Source: DATKDP01 sp035546335 (lineage in GTDB: Bacteria > Acidobacteriota > Thermoanaerobaculia > Gp7-AA8). From it: a stretch of DNA of 14,450 nt. Below are positions 1-5,343 of the stretch, in pieces (within the stretch, counting starts at the first letter, position 1; every line of letters begins with the position of its first letter). The position numbers were made by a program, and so were the translations under genes. The notes below the pieces were generated by a model, which saw nothing but the letters and a program-made list of their open reading frames with translations, was not told the DNA's origin and did not search any database. The DNA is taken from NCBI GenBank assembly GCA_035546335.1, contig DATKDP010000079.1, positions 1-14,450 of the forward strand, written 5' to 3'.

Positions 1-1
1 T

Positions 2-79
2 CCGAGGATCGTTCTCATCGTCTTTCTGGTATTCTTCGCCATGGCCAATCTCCCTTTCTGGGCCCAGAGCCCGTTTTGA
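2..79 (+). CDS. C-terminal end of an upstream gene (partial)
   Basis: An open frame enters from the left edge and stops at TGA 77-79. The 25 visible residues are strongly hydrophobic (IVLIVFLVFFAMANLPFW), which fits a last membrane-spanning helix followed by a short polar tail (AQSPF). There is no start codon with a ribosome binding site inside the window, so the gene must begin upstream. The family cannot be told from this fragment. A chance open frame of this length is possible; the hydrophobic composition and the repeat-filled gap right after the stop are the only support. Confidence 0.4.
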   Translation, partial: PRIVLIVFLVFFAMANLPFWAQSPF

Positions 80-123
80 CTGCAGAGCATAAATGCTACT
101 GCGCTTCGGGGGGTTGGCCTTCT

Positions 124-238
124 CATCCCATCTGAACGAGGCGGGGGCAGGGTGTGAGTGAATCATCTGCGATCGGCAACTGTCTAAGAACGCAGATCCT
201 TCGCTCACGCCCACCCGTCCGCCTCACTCAGGATGACG
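124..238. repeat. REP-like inverted pair (two ~50-nt arms)
   Basis: The left arm (about 124-170) and right arm (about 190-238) are imperfect reverse complements. They share the blocks CATCCTGAGTGAGG-like, GGGTGTGAG(C/T)GAA and ATCTGCG, and flank a loop of about 19 nt containing ATCGGCAACTG. The same ~50-nt unit recurs three times at 2713-2922. The arrangement resembles bacterial REP/BIME elements and could fold into a long cruciform or an RNA hairpin between the upstream plus-strand gene and the convergent GT51 gene, possibly acting as a transcription barrier. No transposase gene is nearby. Confidence 0.65.
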
Positions 239-284
239 GGCGGCACCGTTTCCCCGCTCGGATTGACGGGCGAAGCCCTCCCCG

Positions 285-938
285 TCAGCGGCACGCCTCG
301 TAGTACACATCTCGAAAACCCCTCGGGGCGCACTTCCCCGCGAGGAGCCGCTCGATTCGCTCGACCCGATCGCGGTTTCTGGCAGCCGCTCTCACCGGAT
401 GAAACTGATTCGGTCCGATGATGATCGCCACGAGCTCCAGATACTCCTCGTCCGAAAGAGCGAGCGGCTCCTTGCCGAAATACGCTCGCGATGCGTCGGG
501 GAAGCCGCGAACTTCTCTCCCCTCATCGGATCCGAGATACGCCGTGTTGAGAAAGAGCGCAAGCTGGGTTTTCTTGTCGATCCGGCAATCGAGCCCGATG
601 GCATAGAGGGTCTGAGTCACTTTTGCAGGGCCGGGCTTGAACGAATCGAAGTAGAGGCTCTTGACCAGTCCCTGGGTGATCGTGGTGAAGCCCGATCCCG
701 GCGTTCGCAGATCGACCCCGTGATGCTCGAAGAATCGAGGGTCTTCGACGCGGAGCAGGATCGCGAGTCGCTCCGGGGGAAAATGATCGGGATGGAGGAT
801 CTCGCCGCCCGGTATGTGTGCCGCGACGAGCGGCGGTGCGCGTCGATAGCCGCTGTAGATCGTCGCGCCGATCCAGACGATCAGCAGGAGAAAGACGACC
901 GCGGGGACGCCGAGCAACCACCTGCTCTTCTTCGTCAC
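285..938 (-). CDS. Monofunctional peptidoglycan glycosyltransferase (GT51), divergent active site
   Basis: A 217-residue membrane-anchored protein of family GT51, which polymerises lipid II into glycan strands at the outer face of the inner membrane. Residue numbers use the GTG start at 938. One membrane helix (about 8-30) is followed by motif I EDPRFFEHHGVD (65-76, with the first catalytic Glu), motif II TTITQG (85-90), LALFLNTAYLG and RGFPDASRAYFG, as in E. coli PBP1b. There is no transpeptidase domain, as in MtgA. Motif III, normally RKxxE with the second catalytic Glu, reads AKVTQ here (105-109): Arg to Ala and Glu to Gln. Activity may therefore be altered. I prefer GTG 938 because TGAGGAG lies just upstream and the protein then starts directly before the helix. 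The ATG at 1013 lacks a ribosome binding site and its extra residues overlap a PD40 remnant in another frame. Confidence 0.8.
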   Translation of the reverse strand: MTKKSRWLLGVPAVVFLLLIVWIGATIYSGYRRAPPLVAAHIPGGEILHPDHFPPERLAILLRVEDPRFFEHHGVDLRTPGSGFTTITQGLVKSLYFDSFKPGPAKVTQTLYAIGLDCRIDKKTQLALFLNTAYLGSDEGREVRGFPDASRAYFGKEPLALSDEEYLELVAIIIGPNQFHPVRAAARNRDRVERIERLLAGKCAPRGFRDVYYEACR

Positions 939-963
939 GCGCTCCTCATTCTGATGTCCATGA

Positions 964-1147
964 TCATCGTACTCCCTCGGTTCCGCGCGTGATGCGCTCG
1001 ACGCCGCTGCCATCTGCGTTCATCACGGGGCGACCACGACGGATTGATGTTGAGAAATCGCGGCGTCTGCGCCGCGGCGGAAGCTGCGGACGCGAGCAGC
1101 GCGATCCATGGGGCGAGTCGAGATGGGATGCGGATCGTGCACATCAT
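964..1147 (-). pseudogene. Remnant of a secreted PD40/TolB-like beta-propeller gene
   Basis: ATG 1147 follows a perfect AGGAGG with 6-nt spacing. The frame opens with a signal-peptide-like stretch (LAPWIALLASAASAAAQ) and then FLNINPSWSP, which resembles the start of a PD40 blade (PSWSPDG). Immediately after, in another frame, comes VMNADGSGVERITRGTEGVR ending at TGA 964-966; this matches the blade sequence YVMNADGSGxxRLT. The simplest reading is a PD40 gene whose middle and most of whose C-terminus were deleted, with a frame change at about 1026. Without the frame change, the ATG 1147 frame runs on to TGA 935, overlapping the GTG of the GT51 gene by GTGA. It could therefore still be translated and couple to GT51. 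Confidence 0.5.
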
Positions 1148-1233
1148 CACCGGCCTCCTATGGCGTTCATTACGCGGGCGGTTTCGCGAACCTGCACTCA
1201 CACCTCGTTCAGGTTGACGGCAGGAAGTTGTCC

Positions 1234-1926
1234 TCAGCTCAGCGCCTTCTCGAGCGCGGCCCTGGCCAGGAGGCGAGTCGAGTCGAGTGTCGGAAGTGGA
1301 GCATCGCCAGGGCGGACGATGAGCGGGATCTCGGTGCAACCGAGGACTGCCGCGTCGGCGCCGCGCGCCTTGAGCGTCTCCATCACCTCGTTGAAATAGA
1401 GACGCGACGACTCGAGGAGGATGCCGTTCACCAGCTCGCGAAAGATGATCGTGTTGATCGACTCCCGCTCGTCCTGTTCCGGAATGATGCTGGCAATGCC
1501 CAGCCGCTCGAGGGCGCCCGGATAGACGGGACCTTCCATCAGATACTTCGTTCCCATGATCCCGAGGCGCGTGAATCCATTGCGCGAAGCCTCCTCGGCG
1601 ACGACCTCTGCGATGTGAAGCCAGGGGATCGGAGAGCGTTCCCTCACGTACTCGAACGCCTGATGAATCGTGTTGTCGGGACAGATGGCGAACGCGGCTC
1701 CTGTCTCCGCCACCTTGCGTGCGGATGCGAGCATCAGCTCACCGACGGCGTCCCAGTCGTCCCGTCGAATCGCCTCCATGTGGCGCGCCATCGGGATGGA
1801 ATGCATCGTGATCTCGGGATGATCGTGCTCTCCTATGCGGCCGATCGCCTCCAGACAGATCGTGCGATAGCAGAGCGCCGCCCCCTCCGCGCTGCAGGCG
1901 ACGATGCCGATATGGCGAGCCGTCAT
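1234..1926 (-). CDS. Aspartate/glutamate racemase family protein
   Basis: A 230-residue cytoplasmic protein of the PLP-independent Asp/Glu racemase superfamily, which interconverts L- and D-amino acids by two-cysteine acid/base chemistry. The N-terminus reads HIGIVACSAEG (5-15), as in IGIVGGMGPEA-type starts. The two catalytic cysteines are C82 in CPDNTIH (family usually CNTAH-like, so two residues are inserted) and C197 in LGCTEIPL. The length is normal for the family. Substrate cannot be assigned; aspartate or a hydantoin-like compound are options. The start is at ATG 1926, 10 nt after the stop of a mini-ORF (1937-2014), without a clear ribosome binding site, so translation may be coupled to that mini-ORF. 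D-amino acid production would fit beside a cell-wall glycosyltransferase, but the intervening remnant argues against a functional operon. Confidence 0.82.
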   Translation of the reverse strand: MTARHIGIVACSAEGAALCYRTICLEAIGRIGEHDHPEITMHSIPMARHMEAIRRDDWDAVGELMLASARKVAETGAAFAICPDNTIHQAFEYVRERSPIPWLHIAEVVAEEASRNGFTRLGIMGTKYLMEGPVYPGALERLGIASIIPEQDERESINTIIFRELVNGILLESSRLYFNEVMETLKARGADAAVLGCTEIPLIVRPGDAPLPTLDSTRLLARAALEKALS

Positions 1927-1936
1927 GGGCCGCTCG

Positions 1937-2014
1937 TCAGACGCCCTGCTTCCACAGACCGAGGACGCGCCCGTCAGGGTCGGAGAATTTCCAATGAACG
2001 ACTGGACGGCCCAT
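1937..2014 (-). pseudogene. 25-residue mini-ORF, internally deleted VOC/glyoxalase-like gene
   Basis: AAAGGAG sits 6 nt upstream of ATG 2014, an excellent ribosome binding site. The 25-residue product begins MGRPVVHWK, the usual start of VOC (glyoxalase/bleomycin resistance) proteins (VVHWEI). It then jumps to FSDPDGRVLGLWKQGV, the usual VOC C-terminus (DPDGNxxGLW). The metal-binding core is absent. I read this as an in-frame internal deletion joining both gene ends. It lies 10 nt upstream of the racemase start and may now act as a short translated leader. Confidence 0.5.
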
Positions 2015-2210
2015 CTGCTTCTCCTTTCGATTCAGGGATCGACCGCGATTCTCTCATGCAGGGACGACGGCGGGCCGGAGCGCCCGAAAAATCTCACCGA
2101 ATGTTCACCGGATCTCCTGTATCAGTGACAGGCTCATTCGCTGCAGTGTTTTGGAGCGATTCCCGGCATACAAATCGCTATCTGAGAGAGACTCGAGGAG
2201 TAACTTCGGG

Positions 2211-2240
2211 AGGACAAGCATCACCCGATCGGCGTATGAT
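2211..2240 (+). promoter_or_regulatory. Putative promoter for the 2254 gene
   Basis: AGGACA (2211-2216) and TATGAT (2235-2240) are separated by 18 nt, matching sigma-70 boxes at 4/6 and 5/6. Transcription would start near 2247, leaving only a very short leader. The rest of the 1927-2253 gap between the divergent racemase and this gene holds the VOC remnant and no other gene I can support. Confidence 0.35.
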
Positions 2241-2253
2241 TGGAGTGGCGACG

Positions 2254-2649
2254 ATGCGAACGATCAACACGGCAGTCGAAGAGGATCTCGAGCGGACGGG
2301 CCGGCGGGGAGTCGGGCTCGATCGCCTCGCGGCGCATTCCGAAGAGATCGACGGCGTCTGGAAATCGGCGCTGCAATGGGGTGACCGCGTGGTCATCGTC
2401 ACGCTGAACTCCGTCTATACGCTGCATGTCGTCGATGACGACCGGTTCATCGTGTCGGGCGGATGGTTCGACCGGCGTGAGGCGAGCCCCGCGATGGTGA
2501 AGGTCACCGGCTGCAATTGGGGGGGAACGGCGATCAACCGGCGACTCGTCGCCGCCGCGGGACTCTACCTCGAGTTCGCGAACGGCGTCGTGACGACGCA
2601 GATCCAGCGGGTCGTCCACTTCCGCTGTGACTCATCCGCCGCGAACTGA
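2254..2649 (+). CDS. Hypothetical protein, soluble, 131 residues
   Basis: I do not recognise the family. The product has no signal peptide or membrane helix. It has an acidic N-terminal half (EEDLERTGRRG, HSEEIDGVWKSAL) and a beta-rich second half with paired motifs: VVIVTLNSVYTLHVVDDDRFIVSGGWFD, VKVTGCNWGGTAIN and ATGLYLEFAN-like AAGLYLEFANGVVTT. Two cysteines (in GCNWGG and near the C-terminus) are visible. The pattern 'short strand, GGWFD, GCNWGG, LEFANG' suggests a small compact beta domain rather than a chance frame. ATG 2254 is chosen because GGAG (2242-2245) lies 8 nt upstream; ATG 2236 would overlap the putative -10 box. The long open frame upstream is antisense to the racemase and is not part of the gene. 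It stands alone, followed by repeats. Confidence 0.6.
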   Translation: MRTINTAVEEDLERTGRRGVGLDRLAAHSEEIDGVWKSALQWGDRVVIVTLNSVYTLHVVDDDRFIVSGGWFDRREASPAMVKVTGCNWGGTAINRRLVAAAGLYLEFANGVVTTQIQRVVHFRCDSSAAN

Positions 2650-2712
2650 TTCTTCCTGAGCAGAGCCTCTCCGGGCCGGCTCCACACACAACCACCCCCT
2701 CCTCACTGCCAG

Positions 2713-2859
2713 CGCCGTCATCCTGAGCGAGGAGGCGGGGGCGGGTGTGAGCGAAGGATCTGCGCTCTTACACGCCAGCGTCGTCCGTCCTGAACAAAGG
2801 CGCGCCGTCATCCTGAGCGAGGAGGCGAGGGCGGGTGTGAGCGAAGGATCTGCGTTCTT
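2713..2859 (+). repeat. Two direct copies of the REP-like unit
   Basis: Copies at 2713-2769 and 2803-2859 are 57 nt long with two differences and a 90-nt period. Each contains GCGCCGTCATCCTGAGCGAG, GGGCGGGTGTGAGCGAAGGA and TCTGCG. They match the arms at 124-238. Conceptual translation gives repeated SLTPALASSLRMTA-type peptides, a known false-gene signature of such intergenic repeats. Confidence 0.75.
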
Positions 2860-2864
2860 ACCCA

Positions 2865-2922
2865 CTTGCCGATCGCAGATTCTTCGCGGCACACCCGACC
2901 CCCACGCTCGCTCAGGATGGCG
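2865..2922 (-). repeat. Inverted, degenerate copy of the REP-like unit
   Basis: Read on the minus strand this copy gives CATCCTGAGCGAGCG, GGGTGTG and GAAGAATCTGCGATCGGCAA. It therefore lies opposite to the copies at 2713-2859 and can pair with either of them. The CTGCGATCGGCAA tail is shared with 167-179, so that sequence belongs to the element. Together the three copies fill the gap between two convergent genes (2254-2649 and the BON lipoprotein). Confidence 0.65.
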
Positions 2923-2967
2923 AGAAACTTCCTCACCGCCCGTCGCGATGGCGACGATCCATCAGCG

Positions 2968-3270
2968 TCAGCCGACGCGGATGTTGTTGATGACGGCGGT
3001 GACTCCGCTCACGCTTCGCGCGAGCTCGCCGATCTTCGTCCGCCTCGTCGAGTTGTCGACGGTTCCGCTGAGCGTGACGACTCCATTCCGGTCCACATCG
3101 ATGCCGAGCGAGAACGTTTCGGTCGGATACTGCGCGAGGATCTGAGCCCGAATCGACGCTTCGATTGCTTCGGGATCGATTTCGTCCGGCGTCCCCTTGC
3201 TCAACGAGCGGCAACTGACCACCGAGAAAACCAACAGCAACATCAGTGCAATGCTTGATACTCGACGCAT
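2968..3270 (-). CDS. BON-domain lipoprotein
   Basis: A 100-residue lipoprotein carrying a single BON domain, a small periplasmic or membrane-binding fold found in OsmY-type proteins. The signal peptide MRRVSSIALMLLLVFSVVSC has its lipobox cysteine at C20. The BON domain spans about residues 32-100: an alpha-helix (DPEAIEASIRAQILAQY), then FSLGIDVDRNGVVTLSGTVD with the typical GVVTLSGTV strand, and SGVTAVINNIRV at the end. I chose ATG 3270 because GGAGG lies 10 nt upstream; for ATG 3279 the same site is only 1 nt away. It is divergent from the secreted repeat protein at 3500. A role in envelope or osmotic stress is the family expectation, not shown here. Confidence 0.82.
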   Translation of the reverse strand: MRRVSSIALMLLLVFSVVSCRSLSKGTPDEIDPEAIEASIRAQILAQYPTETFSLGIDVDRNGVVTLSGTVDNSTRRTKIGELARSVSGVTAVINNIRVG

Positions 3271-3324
3271 TTTCGTCATACCTCCGGGCGGTTGCAGAGC
3301 AAAGGATGTACCGGGTCGTGTGTT

Positions 3325-3380
3325 GCTCGAGGCTCGAGGCTCGAGGCTCGGGGCTCGGGGCTCGGGGCTCGAGGCTCGGG
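3325..3380 (+). repeat. Heptanucleotide tandem array, GCTCGAG/GCTCGGG x8
   Basis: Eight uninterrupted 7-bp units: three GCTCGAG, three GCTCGGG, one GCTCGAG, one GCTCGGG. It lies in the 229-nt gap between the divergent BON and 3500 genes, where promoters for both would be expected, so copy-number change could shift their spacing. The same 7-bp period appears in four other intergenic places in this window. Confidence 0.85.
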
Positions 3381-3499
3381 GTCACCCCTCTCAAATGCGG
3401 TTCACCCTTTGCACTTTGTCTGAATCGCGAGGCAGGCGAGGCGAGCTCATCGTCTTGCCCGCGTCTCCCCGCATTGCGGGTCTCGATGGAGGTGATTCG

Positions 3500-4588
3500 A
3501 TGAAGAATGTGATTCCGGTGCTGTTGGTCGTGCTCCTGGCGACCGGCAGCGCCTTTGCTCTCCAGACGGAAGAGCTCGTAGCGCTGGCGCTCATGCCCCT
3601 CGCCGTCGCCGCTGTTGCCGATGTGCCGGGCGTCGAGCAACACCAGCTGGTCGATGTCGTGACGGCGATGAATCAGGCGCGGGTCCCTGCACCGCAGTTC
3701 GTGGAGGTCGTTCGCTACACGCCGGTCGTCCTGGTCGATCGCGCCGCCGCACCGACGTTCGTCACCTTCGTGACGACCCAGGTGGATCGCGGAGTCATCG
3801 GCATTCCGCTTGCGACGGTCATGGAGGATCGGCTCAGGACGTTCGGCGCGGAGACGATCAGTGTTGCTGCTCCCCCATCCTTCGTCGTCGTCGAGCGGGA
3901 GCTCATTCCCGCCGTCGTCGTCACCCGCGTGGAGCAGGCGCAGGTTCGTCCGCTCTCGCTCGTGGCGATGCCGCTGGCAGTCGCGGCGGTCGCCGATCTG
4001 CTCGGAGCTCCGTCGAACGATCTGATGACGCTCGTGACGGCGCTGAATCGCGCCAGCATTCCGCCGCAGCACTTCGTCGAGATCGTCCGCTATGCGCCGG
4101 TCGTTCTCGTCGAGCCGACGGCGCCCATGTTCGTCGAGTTCGTCGTGGCACAGGCCGACCGCGGGGTCACCGGCACGACGTTCGCTCTTGCGGTGGCCGA
4201 CCGCCTGAGGACGATGGGGATCGAGGAGATCGACGTCACCGCTCCTCGACTGGTTCTGCGCGAGCCGCAGCTGATTCCTCAAACCGTCGTGCAGCGTGTG
4301 GCCGTGGTTCGCGGTCATCCGCACGGCGGGCCTCCAGGTCAGCTCAAGAAAGACGCCGGTGTTCAGACCGGAGCGGAGATCGTGCATGGGACGCATTCCG
4401 GACGGCAGGCGAGTCGCGGGGGACCTGAGATTCGACGCGAAGTCGTCGCTCCGCCGCGCGAGGCGCCGCCCGCCGCATCAGGGAAGCGTCAGGGTCGGAA
4501 CGAAGAGAAAGCGGGGAGGAGTGGGCTGGATGACGGAGATTCCGGAAAAGGAAAAGGCAGAGGGAAAGGGAAAGGAAAGAAACCATGA
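3500..4588 (+). CDS. Secreted protein with duplicated ~120-residue unit and Lys/Gly-rich tail
   Basis: I do not recognise the family. The 362-residue product starts at ATG 3500 with GGAGGTGA 4 nt upstream and has a signal peptide (cleavage near SAFA-LQ, residue 20). Two homologous units follow: about 27-150 and 153-272. Shared blocks include MPLAVAAVAD, FVE(V/I)VRY(T/A)PVVLV, Q(V/A)DRGV, DRLRT(F/M)G and (E/Q)LIP. The end (273-362) is low complexity and polar, with HPHGGPPGQLKKD and a final GKGKGRGKGKGKKP, suggesting a disordered cationic tail that could contact nucleic acid, polyphosphate or the cell surface. The downstream lipoprotein overlaps it by ATGA, so the two are co-translated. Function unknown; an envelope-exposed pair is the most that can be inferred. 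Confidence 0.75.
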   Translation: MKNVIPVLLVVLLATGSAFALQTEELVALALMPLAVAAVADVPGVEQHQLVDVVTAMNQARVPAPQFVEVVRYTPVVLVDRAAAPTFVTFVTTQVDRGVIGIPLATVMEDRLRTFGAETISVAAPPSFVVVERELIPAVVVTRVEQAQVRPLSLVAMPLAVAAVADLLGAPSNDLMTLVTALNRASIPPQHFVEIVRYAPVVLVEPTAPMFVEFVVAQADRGVTGTTFALAVADRLRTMGIEEIDVTAPRLVLREPQLIPQTVVQRVAVVRGHPHGGPPGQLKKDAGVQTGAEIVHGTHSGRQASRGGPEIRREVVAPPREAPPAASGKRQGRNEEKAGRSGLDDGDSGKGKGRGKGKGKKP

Positions 4589-4887
4589 TGAGACGTACTT
4601 TCATTGCATTGATGATCGCCTCGGTTGCGCTGCTCGGCGCATGCCGCGAAACAGAAACCGCGTCGACGATTCCTCCGGATGAAACGGTGCAGGCGGCCGT
4701 AGAGCTGTCGCCCGAGCAACTGGGAGAGCTCGGCGCGAAGATCGAGCAGGAGCCCGATCGGGCGAGCGAGCTGCTTGCGGAGCGCGGCCTGAACGAAGAG
4801 AGCTTCGAGACGGCGATCCGCAAGATCACCGAAGATCCGGAGGCATCGAAGCGCTACGCGGAAGCCTACGAAAAAGCGAAGGCGTAG
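4585..4887 (+). CDS. Small lipoprotein, helical and charged
   Basis: The 100-residue product has a lipoprotein signal MMRRTFIALMIASVALLGAC with lipobox LGAC and modified cysteine C20. The mature part is acidic, predicted helical and rich in Glu/Ala/Lys (LSPEQLGELGAKIEQEPDRA, LNEESFETAIRKITEDPEAS), with no enzyme motif. Its ATG overlaps the stop of the preceding gene (ATGA, 4 nt) and AAGGAAAG precedes it by about 7 nt, so translation is coupled. Close spacing suggests it works with the secreted duplicated-unit protein, perhaps as its outer-membrane anchor or partner. It resembles small DUF-type helical lipoproteins but I cannot name a family. Confidence 0.75.
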   Translation: MMRRTFIALMIASVALLGACRETETASTIPPDETVQAAVELSPEQLGELGAKIEQEPDRASELLAERGLNEESFETAIRKITEDPEASKRYAEAYEKAKA

Positions 4888-4969
4888 GAGAGTCATCGAG
4901 CTGCGCGGTGAATTCGGCAGACGCTCCGATCGGTTGATGTAAAAGCGGCGCTTCCGCACCGCAATCGAT

Positions 4970-4986
4970 GCATCCTGAAAGGATGC
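4970..4986 (+). other. Short perfect hairpin
   Basis: GCATCCT (4970-4976) and AGGATGC (4980-4986) form a perfect 7-bp stem with a GAA loop, 83 nt after the lipoprotein stop. There is no T-run, so it is not a classical terminator. It may be a transcript-end stabiliser. Confidence 0.4.
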
Positions 4987-4997
4987 CTGGACCACAG

Positions 4998-5030
4998 CCG
5001 GTGGTGAGCGCGAAGCGCCACCACCGGTTT
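4998..5030 (+). terminator. Candidate terminator hairpin after the 3500-4887 operon
   Basis: CCGGTGGTG (4998-5006) pairs perfectly with CACCACCGG (5019-5027). GCGC/GCGC continues the stem above a bulged A, with a GAA loop, and TTT follows. The stem is strong but the T-run is short, so termination on the plus strand is plausible rather than certain. It is the only such structure between the convergent genes ending at 4887 and 5342. Confidence 0.45.
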
Positions 5031-5034
5031 GCGT

Positions 5035-5126
5035 TGGCCGGCCTTTGTCGCGGATGCGGCGCGCGGCTCAGGCGATCTTGCGATGGTATCCGCAGCATCC
5101 GCGACAAGTTCCGTCTGTAGCAGATC
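5035..5126 (+). repeat. Dispersed ~93-nt repeat, copy A
   Basis: This 92-nt copy matches 5251-5343 with seven substitutions and one 1-nt gap; the first 28 nt are identical. Near its ends TTGTCGCGGATGC (5045-5057) and GCATCCGCGACAA (5095-5107) form a perfect 13-bp inverted repeat, so it can fold into one long hairpin. No open frame is conserved between the copies. Confidence 0.75.
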
Positions 5127-5250
5127 CACATGCCTGCGTTTCGCCGGGGCCGGACGAAGCTGTTCGCCTTCCGACAGTCGAGCGAGCCTGATGCGGCATC
5201 TCGGGGCTCACTGCTTCGTCCCTAAGAGAGCCGGAGGGGCGGGCGGGAAG

Positions 5251-5343
5251 TGGCCGGCCTTTGTCGCGGATGCGGCGCAAGGCTCAGGCGATCTTGCGAT
5301 GGTCATCCGCAGCGCCCACGACAAATTCGGTCTGTAGCAGATC
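5251..5343 (+). repeat. Dispersed ~93-nt repeat, copy B
   Basis: Second copy, about 91% identical to copy A, in the same orientation 216 nt later. Its right end runs into the stop codon of the DASS transporter gene. Its inverted ends have decayed (three changes in the right arm), so copy A looks structurally better preserved. The 124 nt between copies hold no gene I can support. Confidence 0.75.

Noticed and set aside
1108..2253. Long plus-strand open frame upstream of the 2254 gene
   Set aside because: It is antisense to the racemase, has Arg/His-rich composition typical of high-GC shadow frames, and only the part after 2254 has a ribosome binding site.
2632..2892. 86-codon minus-strand frame with repeated SLTPALASSLRMTA peptides
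   Set aside because: It is translation of the REP-like repeats, not a gene.
2933..4396. 487-codon minus-strand frame
   Set aside because: It covers parts of both the BON gene and the 3500 gene in the wrong frame, with Arg/Asp/His-rich shadow composition.
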